The notes beneath the pieces were generated by a model that was given only the letters and a program-made list of their open reading frames with translations, had not been told where the DNA came from and ran no database searches. Positions 8,236 to 16,626 of a DNA stretch of 64,000 bases are shown here, piece after piece. Source of the DNA: Niallia sp052318935 (lineage in GTDB: Bacteria > Bacillota > Bacilli > Bacillales > Cytobacillaceae); NCBI GenBank assembly GCA_052318935.1, contig JBQRKO010000020.1; one strand, given 5' to 3'. Made by a program: the position numbers and the translations under genes. Within the stretch, counting starts at the first letter, position 1. Every line of letters starts with the position of its first letter.

Positions 8236-9435
8236 TTATTCCGGTATTTCTTTCTGAAAGGATTCTCCCACTGTACCTACACGTCGTATTTTTACATCTG
8301 TCTTTACATGCACTGGAAGATCCACAAATTTCTCGTCCCAATTTTTCTCAATTTTTTTCCATAGTTTAGGATTTGTACGATGAATCTCTTCACCAAAACC
8401 AAAAATATCGACTCCGTATTCTTTTTGTGCTTTGTAAATAGCCTGTTCGATGACAAGTTTTAATCTTTCCTCTGATTTTTTTTCCAAATCAGCTATCGTT
8501 TTTGTTTTCATAAGATCAATCTTACATTCGACAGATCCTACATTGGCTTCCAAGCTCGTACTCACATTAATTTGAGGACTCCCTTTTTTAACGCTTCCTT
8601 TTACATCTGTCTTTGAACGTATCACCTCGAACGTGATGTTTCCTCCCTTTGGACAGGCAATACGACCAACCGTACTTTTGACATTATCGTTAATATAATT
8701 ATATCCTTTACTCTCATTTTCATTTAACCAGCCAATCAGTTTATCATTTTTCAACACTCCGATGCCTGAATATTGCAATTGAGAAGGAGTATCGATTTCT
8801 ACTACATTCTCTGGATTATCACCTTGTTCCTTCTCTCCTGTCACTTTAAGTCCTGTTAACACAGGCTGTTTTCCCTTGCTTACAATGTTGGATATCAGGT
8901 CATCTAATGTGACGCTGACAGTCGGCGCCCAATTTTTTTGCGACGTTTCAAGAGATTGAAACAATTTAGTAGCTGGTATTTTTTCTAATGGTGTTAATAC
9001 CTTTAATACATTTGCAGCCGTTGTTCCCCTTGCCACCACAATGAAAAAATCCGTACGATGTTCATGATCACGCGATAAGTAATCCAAAATACCACTTATT
9101 CCTTCTTTCGCTAACTCCTCTCCAATCACAACCATCCGAATATGAGAAGCATAGATTTTTCGCGAACTAACTGTTGTCATTTTTCGTCTTGCTTCAAATG
9201 GAGTCTCTGCTACAGTTTCATAAGTAGTTACTGGTGACCGATTACCGCCGCCTCCCTTTGCGGCTACTTGTCCTGGATCTACGATTTGCGAAGTCACTCG
9301 ATATTGATCTCCCGCTTTATCTATTCCCATTGCTACTTCGATTGCTATCTCATTCAATTCTCGACGGTTCCAACAGCCTGTAGCTACAGTGAGAAGAACA
9401 AGCACCATTACTAGCAAACTGAATTTTCGTTTCAT
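8236..9435 (-). CDS. Spore germinant receptor C subunit lipoprotein (GerAC-type)
   Basis: A GerAC-family lipoprotein of 399 residues. The signal peptide KRKFSLLVMVLVLLTVATGCW ends in a lipobox with Cys at about residue 20, so the protein should be lipid-anchored to the outer face of the inner spore membrane. The family hallmarks CWNRRELNEIA, AMGIDK and the C-terminal YGVDIFGFGEEIHRTNPKLWKKI are present. ATG 9435 is chosen because GGGGGAG lies just upstream and the signal peptide begins there; the frame extends 23 codons further with no ribosome site. It starts 25 bases after the end of the A gene. Confidence 0.95.
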   Translation of the reverse strand: MKRKFSLLVMVLVLLTVATGCWNRRELNEIAIEVAMGIDKAGDQYRVTSQIVDPGQVAAKGGGGNRSPVTTYETVAETPFEARRKMTTVSSRKIYASHIRMVVIGEELAKEGISGILDYLSRDHEHRTDFFIVVARGTTAANVLKVLTPLEKIPATKLFQSLETSQKNWAPTVSVTLDDLISNIVSKGKQPVLTGLKVTGEKEQGDNPENVVEIDTPSQLQYSGIGVLKNDKLIGWLNENESKGYNYINDNVKSTVGRIACPKGGNITFEVIRSKTDVKGSVKKGSPQINVSTSLEANVGSVECKIDLMKTKTIADLEKKSEERLKLVIEQAIYKAQKEYGVDIFGFGEEIHRTNPKLWKKIEKNWDEKFVDLPVHVKTDVKIRRVGTVGESFQKEIPE

Positions 9436-9460
9436 AAGTGAAACTCCCCCTGTTCTATTA

Positions 9461-11050
9461 TCATTTTGGAGGCTCCGGTTTTGAAGCGGAAGGATCTTGC
9501 TCACGTTTCACGTTTTTTTGACTAATTAAACGTGGACGGGAAAATAATCGCCATATTGGCAATCGAAACATCGCATCCTTTTGGTCAACAGGAATAAACG
9601 GAGCAAACGGACTCATATAAGGAACACCAAAGGAACGAATACTGCAAAGGTGAAGAACAATCGCAATTAACCCAACAGTAATTCCAAATAAACCAAAGGA
9701 AGCCGCCAGTCCCATTAAAATAAAGCGTAATATCCTTACTGAAATAGCCATATTAAAAGAAGGAAAAACAAAACTTGATATGGCGGTTATGGCTACGACA
9801 ATGACCATCGCAGCAGATACGATTCCAGCTTCTACTGCTGCTTGACCAATAACCAAAGCACCGACAATCGATACCGCTTGACCGACTGCTTTTGGCATGC
9901 GAACTCCGGCTTCACGCAAAATCTCAAAGGTTACTTCCATCATGATTGCTTCAATAAAAGCAGGAAAGGGCACCCCTTCTCGCTGTGCTGCCAAACTAAT
10001 CAAAAGCTGAGTGGGGATCATTTCTTGATGAAAAGTCGTAATTGCAACGTAGAGAGACGGACCCAATAAAGCTATGAATAAAGATAAATATCGAAGGAAT
10101 CGAATAATCGTTCCGAAATCAGCACGCTGATAGTAGTCTTCTGCTGACTGATAGAATTGAGCAAAAATAACAGGTACTAAAAGGACAAACGGAGTGCCAT
10201 CTACGAGAATCGCTACTCTTCCCTCCAAAAGTCCAGCAGCTACAACATCCGGGCGTTCCGTATTGTATATAGTAGGAAAGGGAGTGTATGTTTCGTCTTG
10301 AATCAACTCCTCTATGTAGCCGCTTTCCAAAATGCCATCGATTTCAATTCGATCGAGCCGAGCATTCACTTCTTTTACAATTTTGTCATTAACAATCCCA
10401 TTAATATACATGATTGCTACATCTGTTTTCGTGACTTTCCCTATTTTTTTGCTTTCTAGCCAAAGATTAGGATCTTTAATTTTCCGACGGATTAACGCAG
10501 TGTTCATACGAATCGATTCTGTGAAGCCTTCCCTTGGTCCGCGAATCACTGTTTGATCAGCAGGTTCTGTTACCCCGCGGTTTTGCCACTCTCTCATTCC
10601 AATTGAAAAACCTTGTCCATATCCATCTAGCAGCAAAATAACATTTCCGGATAAAAGGGAATCAAAAAGCGTTTCAAAATCGGTTACATCTTGAATTTCT
10701 CCAACCGTCAAAACAAAATCCTTCATAACATGTAAAATATCTTGTTCAGAAGAGACTTTTTGATCCAATTCCGTTTCTCGAATATCCACCATTAAAGATT
10801 CCATGATAAAATTTTGAATAGACTTTGTATCTGTTAATCCTTCCGTATAAAAAATCCCAGCTTTGATTTTCCCTTCTTTACCAATGCGAATCTCGCGGAT
10901 GATAATATCCTTGCTGTTTCCAAGCATTTCTTTAATATGATTTATATTTTCTACTAAGCTCGTTTTAAGGGCTTCCTTTTTCTTTGCCTCTTTTATTTGA
11001 GGAGTTTTTATTGATGGGGAATTTTTGTTTCTTTTTTTGAAAAAATCCAT
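9461..11050 (-). CDS. Spore germinant receptor A subunit (GerAA-type)
   Basis: First gene of the operon, 529 residues. A hydrophilic N-terminal domain (about residues 1-270) is followed by the conserved NTERPDVVAAGLLEGRVAILVDGTPFVLLVP block and about five membrane helices, then a charged tail. GerAA proteins form the oligomeric channel-like component of the receptor in the inner spore membrane. With the C gene, three B genes and one small D gene it forms a complete receptor operon. Insertion of this operon at a place normally occupied by pycA-cta genes is an unusual context. Confidence 0.95.
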   Translation of the reverse strand: MDFFKKRNKNSPSIKTPQIKEAKKKEALKTSLVENINHIKEMLGNSKDIIIREIRIGKEGKIKAGIFYTEGLTDTKSIQNFIMESLMVDIRETELDQKVSSEQDILHVMKDFVLTVGEIQDVTDFETLFDSLLSGNVILLLDGYGQGFSIGMREWQNRGVTEPADQTVIRGPREGFTESIRMNTALIRRKIKDPNLWLESKKIGKVTKTDVAIMYINGIVNDKIVKEVNARLDRIEIDGILESGYIEELIQDETYTPFPTIYNTERPDVVAAGLLEGRVAILVDGTPFVLLVPVIFAQFYQSAEDYYQRADFGTIIRFLRYLSLFIALLGPSLYVAITTFHQEMIPTQLLISLAAQREGVPFPAFIEAIMMEVTFEILREAGVRMPKAVGQAVSIVGALVIGQAAVEAGIVSAAMVIVVAITAISSFVFPSFNMAISVRILRFILMGLAASFGLFGITVGLIAIVLHLCSIRSFGVPYMSPFAPFIPVDQKDAMFRLPIWRLFSRPRLISQKNVKREQDPSASKPEPPK

Positions 11051-11156
11051 TAGTTCGACCCCCTTATTATCATTGCGTAATATAACGTCTCTGTCTCGTT
11101 AGTTTAACTCCCCATCCTTATAATTATGCGTTTATCCTTTCTATTCTAAAGCAATA

Positions 11157-11195
11157 GAAATACCCCACCTTCATTTCTTGAAGGTGGGGTATTTC
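11157..11195 (-). terminator. Rho-independent terminator after ftsW
   Basis: A strong hairpin AATACCCCACCTTC / GAAGGTGGGGTATT with a short loop, followed on the minus strand by a T-containing tail. It lies about 35 bases after the ftsW stop and separates ftsW from the ger operon. Confidence 0.85.
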
Positions 11196-11226
11196 TCGAA
11201 CTTCGATTGTATAAAAATGTTAATTG

Positions 11227-12438
11227 CTATCTGTTATGCAAAAACCTGTTTCTCGACTGTTTTGGCAATTCTGAAACGACTTTTTCTTCTTTGTTTTTAT
11301 ATTTTTTTTCATATTTAACAAACATAGACACATTTACTAGAATCCCCATGCTTAGTGCCAATTGCACAAGAGAGGAACCCCCATAGCTGACAAATGGCAA
11401 CGGGACACCTGTTAAAGGAATAATGCGAGAAACTCCTCCAATATTAATAAACGACTGAATGCCAATCATGCTCGATATCCCAATTGCAAGCAAACTGCCA
11501 AATGAATCTTTGCAGCGCAGCCCTATGTAAATGCCTCTAAGAACGATGTAGCTTAAACATGCTATTACAAAAACAACCCCATAAATTCCTAGTTCTTCAG
11601 CGATTACCGCTATAATAAAATCAGTATGTCCATCTGTTAAGTAACCTAGTTTTTGTACCCCTTGTCCAAGACCTAACCCCTTTAAACCGCCTCCACCAAT
11701 CGCAATTAACGAGTTGGCCATTTGATAGTTTGCATCTGCTTCATTTTTAAAAGGAGAATCTAAAAACACAAAAATCCGCTCCCGTTTTTCATCTGAGAAT
11801 AGGTCTTTGCTGAAAATTAAAACAAAAGGAATCAATACAACGGCAGCAATCGTTGCTAATCTTAATAAATTTCGAAAATTCATACCTGAACAGACAATGA
11901 CCGTTGCTCCGATAAGAAAAATGATCGCTGCTGTCCCAAAATCAGGCTGAATGGTAACAAGACCACAAACAAGTAATAAATACACAATGGGAGGTGCAAC
12001 ACCTTTATTAAATTCATTAATATAAGACTGCTTTTTTGCATACACTGCTGATAAATAAATAATCACCGCAAGTTTGACAAATTCCGCCGGCTGCAACTTA
12101 GAATTCCCAATCTCATACCAGCTTTGTGCATTACCGGCAACATGCCCTAAAACAAATAATCCTAATAAACCAATTAATGATAAAAAAACCATCGGAACTA
12201 ACAGGCGATTACTAAGAAATGCTTTATATGGAAAAAGAGCGGCTACTATAAACACAAATCCCGCAACAACTAAATGCGATAACTGCTTTTTATAAAAATA
12301 ATCACTGCTAGGTAAATCGTAACGTTGCACAGCACTAACCATGCTTGCACTGTAAACCATAATTAATCCAAAGATTGATAGCAAAACCATCACGATAATT
12401 AAGGAATAATCATATGATTTTAATATTTTTTTTAACAT
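11227..12438 (-). CDS. ftsW: SEDS-family peptidoglycan glycosyltransferase FtsW
   Basis: A 403-residue polytopic membrane protein of the FtsW/RodA/SpoVE (SEDS) family that polymerises lipid II at the division septum. About ten helices and family blocks are visible: GLIMVYSAS, AEFVKLAVIIYLS, QPDFGTAA, GLGQGVQKLGYLTDGHTDFI and GVPLPFVSYGGSSL. The start is ATG 12438 behind GGAAGCGG; the frame runs 33 codons further without a ribosome site. Position beside ylaN matches the B. subtilis ftsW locus, which favours FtsW over SpoVE or RodA. Confidence 0.92.
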   Translation of the reverse strand: MLKKILKSYDYSLIIVMVLLSIFGLIMVYSASMVSAVQRYDLPSSDYFYKKQLSHLVVAGFVFIVAALFPYKAFLSNRLLVPMVFLSLIGLLGLFVLGHVAGNAQSWYEIGNSKLQPAEFVKLAVIIYLSAVYAKKQSYINEFNKGVAPPIVYLLLVCGLVTIQPDFGTAAIIFLIGATVIVCSGMNFRNLLRLATIAAVVLIPFVLIFSKDLFSDEKRERIFVFLDSPFKNEADANYQMANSLIAIGGGGLKGLGLGQGVQKLGYLTDGHTDFIIAVIAEELGIYGVVFVIACLSYIVLRGIYIGLRCKDSFGSLLAIGISSMIGIQSFINIGGVSRIIPLTGVPLPFVSYGGSSLVQLALSMGILVNVSMFVKYEKKYKNKEEKVVSELPKQSRNRFLHNR

Positions 12439-12643
12439 TAAACCGCTTCCCTTACTATTTCTACGTTGTTTTATACATTCGCTAAATTTATCCCTTTTCC
12501 TGCCAAGCAAAAAGAAAATCAAAGACCATTTTATCAAATGAAAGCATTCTAAGCTAATTATAGGCTATCTTCTTTTGTCTGTCTCTTCTAAAGCAACGGT
12601 TCTATTTTCTTGTTCGCTTTTACAAATATGTACGGTTATCCAA

Positions 12644-12680
12644 TAAAAAAACTCAAACAATTGTTTGAGTTTTTTTATTT
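12644..12680. terminator. Bidirectional terminator after ylaN
   Basis: A perfect palindrome AAAAACTCAAACAATTGTTTGAGTTTTT with A and T tracts on both sides, overlapping the last codons/stop of ylaN. It can act on either strand and would end ylaN transcription before ftsW. Confidence 0.8.
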
Positions 12681-12956
12681 TCTTATAGACGCTTCATGTA
12701 ATGCAGAGAGCTCTTTTTCCAACTCATCTAATATTTTTTTGCCCACGCTTACTTCTACTAACCCAAGTCGAATGGCAAAATCTATTTCTTTGGATAAGCC
12801 GAACATTTGCGTATCCAGAACTTCTTCATATAAAGGACATTGTGGCATTGTTAAATTTTCCATCTGTACTTTAATAAGCTTTAATATTTTGTCTGCATCT
12901 GCTTTTAATAATGCATTTGCTTTTTCTTTATGATTAATAATCATGTCAGAAGTCAA
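12675..12956 (-). CDS. ylaN: YlaN, iron-homeostasis protein
   Basis: A 93-residue cytoplasmic protein of the YlaN (DUF1507) family. The central block MPQCPLYEEVLDTQMFGLSKEIDFA is nearly invariant in Bacillus. YlaN is essential under iron limitation in B. subtilis and has been linked to Fur function; that role is family knowledge. The start is TTG 12956, preceded by a G-rich site, and matches the family N-terminus MTS-M. The gene is a monocistron ending in the palindromic terminator, and its place next to ftsW is conserved. Confidence 0.92.
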   Translation of the reverse strand: MTSDMIINHKEKANALLKADADKILKLIKVQMENLTMPQCPLYEEVLDTQMFGLSKEIDFAIRLGLVEVSVGKKILDELEKELSALHEASIRK

Positions 12957-13049
12957 CCTTATCCCCCCGTTTCCGAGCGATTATCCTATCTATAAAGTTT
13001 AAACTCAACCTAGAAAAAATGCAAGACTAATAAATAGAATCTAGTGAAA

Positions 13050-13115
13050 CTTCCTTCAGTGGGGTTTTTTGACGACAGCTCAGGCCTGATTTTTCGTCAT
13101 CCCCAACTGAATTAT
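13050..13115. repeat. Two-part imperfect hairpin
   Basis: TTCAGTGGGG pairs with CCCCAACTGAA and, inside it, TGACGA pairs with TCGTCA around a GC-containing loop. The structure lies between ylaN and repeat A11. It is not followed by a T-run on either strand, so it is not a plain terminator; most likely it is part of the repeat cluster here. Confidence 0.5.
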
Positions 13116-13125
13116 GATGCTTTCT

Positions 13126-13440
13126 ATGGAAAGGGGCCGGAGCCAATGTCATCAAGCTAAATTTCAAAAAACAGGAAAATAAGCAACTAATTAGGAAGTA
13201 ATGGTTTCCGTTCTGTTCTCCGAGGCTTACCGCTCGCTTTCCACGGGGCGAGCGCCGAGCCTCCTCGTCGCTTTGCTCCTGTGGGGTCTCGTCTTTCTCG
13301 CTAATCCCGTAGGAGTCGAGCGGACGCCTCTCCAAACAAATTAGGTATTTCTTTTACATAAAGGGTATCTAAATCCATGATATTCCATAGTTTACATTTT
13401 ATAAAATCTTAAGTTGATGACATTGGGGCCAGAGCTACGC
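13126..13440. repeat. Family A variant element, copy A11
   Basis: A ~315-bp element whose outer ends are inverted (CCAATGTCATCAA near 13145 and TTGATGACATTGG near 13420). The core has the family hairpin motifs, here CTCCTGTGGGGTCTCGTC and CCGTAGGAGTCGAGCGG. A near-identical copy starts at 49588. The frame that crosses it (encoding RRPLDSYGISEKDET) is a repeat artefact. The remaining bases to 13587 carry nothing I can assign. Confidence 0.75.
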
Positions 13441-13587
13441 CAATTTTAATGGAACAATACGAATGATAGTACTCCATATTTTGTTTTTTATCCTTATAAT
13501 GGATGAATCACATCGCCTTTATTAGGTTAGAATCTGCCTTTTCCTTGTTAGATGTTGGAGACAAGGAACGAGTCTCATGTGAGTTTT

Positions 13588-14916
13588 TTAAAGAAGATCT
13601 GCTGCCAGCTGCGCCAGGCCGGATCGTTCCCCTTTTACAAGCTTTACATGCCCAGCAATTTGCTGGTCTTTAAAACGTTCTACTACATAAGATAAACCAT
13701 TATTAAATGCATCGAGGTAAGGATGATCAATTTGTTCAGGATCACCCATGAGCACAATTTTGCTCCCTTCTCCTACCCTTGTTAAAATGGTTTTCACTTC
13801 ATGCTTTGTTAAATTTTGCGCTTCATCTATAATAATAAATTGATCGGGAATGCTTCTGCCTCGAATATATGTTAAAGCTTCTACCTCAATCGATCCCATC
13901 CCCGCAAGAATTGCTTCTAATTCACCAGGTTTTTTTGTATTAAACAAATATTCAAGATTATCAAATATCGGCTGCATCCACGGTCTTAACTTCTCTTCCT
14001 TTTCCCCCGGAAGAAATCCTAAATCCTTCCCCATTGGTACAATCGGTCTTGCAACTAATAGTTTTTTGTAATCTCCAAAATCTTCTGTTTGCATTAATCC
14101 AGATGCTAATGCTAATAATGTTTTTCCTGTGCCTGCTTTTCCAATTAACGTAACTAAAGGCAAATCTTTTTTCAAAAGTAATTCTATCGCCATTGTTTGT
14201 TGTACATTCCGAGGTCTAATTCCCCATATATGTTCATGGTCAAAAACAAGCTTTTTCACATACTTTCTTGAAGCATCCACCATTGCTAACGCAGAAGAAG
14301 ACGAACCTAATACATCTTTTAGGATTAAAAATTGATTTGGAAAAAAGGTCCCATAGCCAATTTCAGAAACAGCTAGTTTTCCTTTTTCGTAAAATTTATT
14401 TAATAGTTCTAACGTTACTTGAACATCTGTAAAACCGGAATACAAATGTTCATTTTCGACGACTCTGTCGCTTAAAAAATCTTCTGATAGCAATCCAATT
14501 GCATTTGCTTTCACTCGGACTAACGTATCTTTGCTCACTAATACGACAGTTCGTCCATTTTCTTTTTTTTGTTCTTCTATCGATAAATTCTTCGCTACTG
14601 CCAATATACGATTATCATTTGTTTTTTCCACAAATATTTCTTGGAGTTGGTGAAAGGAGCGATGATTTAATTCAATTCGCAGAGTCCCACCATTTTCAAG
14701 CGGTATTTTTTCATGTAAATTTCCTGCTTCTCTTAGTTTATCAATTAATCTGGATATTTGTCTTGCGTTCCTTCCTATTTCATCCATATAACGTTTTTTA
14801 CTGTCGACTTCTTCTAAAACAACTGCCGGAATCACTACATCATTGTCTTCAAAAGAAAAAATGGAATAAGGATCTTGTAACAAGACGTTTGTATCTAAAA
14901 CGTATATTTTACTCAA
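13588..14916 (-). CDS. phoH2: PhoH2: PIN nuclease-PhoH ATPase fusion
   Basis: A 442-residue protein equivalent to B. subtilis YlaK and of the same length. The N-terminal PIN domain (about 1-140) starts KIYVLDTNVLLQDP with the catalytic Asp; the C-terminal PhoH ATPase domain has the Walker A GKAGTGKTLLALA and Walker B FIIIDEAQN. PhoH2 proteins combine RNase and RNA helicase activity. The start is TTG 14916, seven bases from a perfect AGGAGG; the ATG 13 codons upstream has no site. It is divergent from ylaJ. Confidence 0.92.
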   Translation of the reverse strand: MSKIYVLDTNVLLQDPYSIFSFEDNDVVIPAVVLEEVDSKKRYMDEIGRNARQISRLIDKLREAGNLHEKIPLENGGTLRIELNHRSFHQLQEIFVEKTNDNRILAVAKNLSIEEQKKENGRTVVLVSKDTLVRVKANAIGLLSEDFLSDRVVENEHLYSGFTDVQVTLELLNKFYEKGKLAVSEIGYGTFFPNQFLILKDVLGSSSSALAMVDASRKYVKKLVFDHEHIWGIRPRNVQQTMAIELLLKKDLPLVTLIGKAGTGKTLLALASGLMQTEDFGDYKKLLVARPIVPMGKDLGFLPGEKEEKLRPWMQPIFDNLEYLFNTKKPGELEAILAGMGSIEVEALTYIRGRSIPDQFIIIDEAQNLTKHEVKTILTRVGEGSKIVLMGDPEQIDHPYLDAFNNGLSYVVERFKDQQIAGHVKLVKGERSGLAQLAADLL

Positions 14917-15045
14917 ACCAATGCCTCCTGCTTCAACGTCGTATATTGCTTGCACTATCCGCTTAACGGAAAAAAGCCTTGGTTAAATATATGTTTTACC
15001 GCATAAAGATAGAAGATATTTTACACAATAAACAGAGGAAAGTAA

Positions 15046-15200
15046 GAAAAGCGGAAGCGCCTTGCTCAGCCCTGAAGAAAAATGTTCATTTGACTGAAAA
15101 GTGCTTTTTACTTTTAGAGGCAAAGGGTTATTTTTCACAAGGGCTAGGTGCTGGAGCTAGACACCCGTCAGACTTCAGAAAACTTATGCTTTCTTATCTT
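15046..15200 (+). repeat. Family B repeat, copy B1
   Basis: A ~155-bp element running from AAGCGGAAGCGCCTTG through TTTTTCACAAGGGCTAGG and GGAGCTAGACA to TTCTTATCTTT. It is closely matched by 57211-57366 and by the interrupted copy at 16139-16550. It fills most of the phoH2-ylaJ intergenic space, so any ylaJ promoter lies in or just after the repeat. Confidence 0.75.
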
Positions 15201-15241
15201 TAAAAAAAACGAGAAAAGAAATCTTCTTTGGAGGTATCCAT

Positions 15242-15856
15242 ATGAAAAAAGCTGTCTTAATTATGATGTTTATGTTGCTTCTTGTTGGATGTGCCAATAA
15301 TGGAAATGATCATAAGAATCATAAGGAGTCTCAATCTAATCAATCAGAACAGTCTTTAATGAATGTTAAAAATTCTAATATAGAGGAGGTGGACCGAAAA
15401 ACCGGGCAGGACATTGCAAAACGACTTGTCACTCTTTCAACGAGTATTCCTGGTGTAAATGATGCCTCAGCTGTAGTACTTGGTAAATACGCAATTGTTG
15501 GGATTGATATTAAGTCCAATGTTGATCGCTCTGAAGTCGGTTCTATTAAATATTCTGTCGCTGAAAGTTTAAAAAACGATCCGTATGGTGCTTATGCGAT
15601 GATTATAGCAGATCCTGATGTAACAGCAAGATTGAAAGAAATGTCAGAAGATATTAGAAATGGGGAACCTGTTCAAGGGATTTTTAATGAGCTCGCTGAT
15701 ATGACAGGAAGATTAATGCCTGAGGTCCCTTCTGATATGATTAACCCAAATCCTAAAACGAATATAAAAGATCCAGATGAGAAGTTAAATAACAAAGAAG
15801 AAAAAGATATAAAAAGGGATCAGAACGAACAATCCAATCAGCACCTACGGGATTAA
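15242..15856 (+). CDS. ylaJ: YlaJ, YhcN/YlaJ-family spore lipoprotein
   Basis: A 204-residue lipoprotein. A signal peptide KKAVLIMMFMLLLVGC ends in a lipobox (LVGC, Cys about residue 17), followed by a Ser/Asn/Gln-rich linker. The YhcN/YlaJ domain covers about residues 55-160 (DIAKRLVTLSTSIPGVNDASAVVLG, YAVGID-like strand, RLKEMSEDIRNG). The C-terminus is a charged tail. Family members are forespore proteins found in the spore inner membrane that influence germination. GGAGG lies upstream of the ATG at good spacing. The gene is adjacent to ylaI as in B. subtilis. Confidence 0.9.
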   Translation: MKKAVLIMMFMLLLVGCANNGNDHKNHKESQSNQSEQSLMNVKNSNIEEVDRKTGQDIAKRLVTLSTSIPGVNDASAVVLGKYAIVGIDIKSNVDRSEVGSIKYSVAESLKNDPYGAYAMIIADPDVTARLKEMSEDIRNGEPVQGIFNELADMTGRLMPEVPSDMINPNPKTNIKDPDEKLNNKEEKDIKRDQNEQSNQHLRD

Positions 15857-15933
15857 ACTCGTTTTCTACAAAAGATTGTATTATAATAGCCCTATAATCG
15901 AATTTGATATATTGATGATTAGAGGTGCACAAT

Positions 15934-16134
15934 TTGAAAGTAAAATGCGTAATATGCGATGCAATTGAAGACATAGATGAAAACTCATTTCAAGCAAAAC
16001 GCCTGCGGAACCGACCAATTCATACGTATATGTGTAAAAAATGCGACACTAGAATCACCGAAAATACACAAAAACGAGTAGAGTCAGGAAATTTTGTACT
16101 ATACCGAAGTAAAATAACAGAAGAAGAATGGTAA
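15934..16134 (+). CDS. ylaI: YlaI, small zinc-ribbon protein (DUF2197)
   Basis: A 66-residue cytoplasmic protein with two CxxC knuckles (CVIC near the start and CKKC in the middle), consistent with one structural zinc ribbon. It starts at TTG 15934 with AGAGGTG six bases upstream; the GTG nine bases earlier lies inside that ribosome site. It matches YlaI by sequence and by position next to ylaJ. The function is unknown. A family B repeat begins within a few bases of its stop. Confidence 0.85.
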   Translation: MKVKCVICDAIEDIDENSFQAKRLRNRPIHTYMCKKCDTRITENTQKRVESGNFVLYRSKITEEEW

Positions 16135-16138
16135 ACAC

Positions 16139-16550
16139 GAAAAGCGGAAGCGCCTTGAACAGCTCTGAAGAAAAATGTTCTCATGACTCAAAAAGTGTTT
16201 TACTTTTGGCTGTTTTCTCAAAGCTTGTTGTTTTCCACATGAAAACTTGGAGAAGTAGTACTCAGCAGACTGAATACACGTAGACTCCTGTGGGAATGCG
16301 AGAAAGACGAGACCCCACAGGAGCGTATGCGACGAGGAGGCTCGACGCTCGCCCACGGAAAGCGAAGTGTATTCAGTCTGCGAATTTAAAAGCAACAATC
16401 AATAAGAAAACAGCTAAACAGCCTTACTTTTAGAGGTATGAGGTTATTTTTCATAAGAGCTAGGCGCTGGCCGGCTAAATACGCCACGTCCTGTGGCAAC
16501 GCCGGCACTTGTACTTCCTGTACGTCGGAGCTGGATCAAAGAAAGCGGAA
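16139..16550 (+). repeat. Family B repeat, copy B2, interrupted by A2
   Basis: The left part (16139-16207) and right part (16424 to about 16480) together match copy B1. They are separated by a complete family A element. The right part then continues into GCCACGTCCTGTGGCAACGC and another GGAAGCGCCTTGAACAGC start just before the typA terminator, suggesting a second, truncated B copy. Confidence 0.75.
16208..16423 (+). repeat. Family A mobile hairpin element, copy A2 (nested)
   Basis: A 216-bp element beginning GGCTGTTTTC and ending AACAGCC. It is bounded by the exact 8-bp duplication TTACTTTT (16200-16207 and 16424-16431). The uninterrupted family B sequence has a single TTACTTTT at this point, so insertion is shown directly. 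Core arms GCAGACTGAATACAC/GTGTATTCAGTCTGC form the base of a long hairpin. Confidence 0.9.
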
Positions 16551-16578
16551 GCGCCTTGAACAGCTCTGAAGCTAAATC

Positions 16579-16617
16579 AAAAAAGCTAAGCTCTCATATC
16601 AAGCTTAGCTTTTTTTC
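16579..16617 (-). terminator. Rho-independent terminator of typA
   Basis: On the minus strand, AAAGCTAAGCTTGATATGAGAGCTTAGCTTTTTT forms a hairpin with a T-run starting about 10 bases after the typA stop. Confidence 0.85.
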
Positions 16618-16626
16618 TTCAATTAA

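Noticed and set aside
11051..11156. Possible sigma-G promoter before the ger operon
   Set aside because: An AGAATA and a CATAATTA can be found, but the spacing (13 bases) is too short for sigma-G.
13027..13335. 102-residue frame (RRPLDSYGISEKDET...) and its twin at 49565-49792
   Set aside because: Both lie inside family A-variant repeats; similarity between them comes from the repeat, and neither has a ribosome site.
16099..16398. Frames such as LLLNSQTEYTSLSVGERRASS at 16.1-16.4 kb and 23.9-24.1 kb, and relatives near 0.9-1.2 kb and 38.9-39.1 kb
   Set aside because: They are translations of the family A hairpin core and appear in different frames and orientations.
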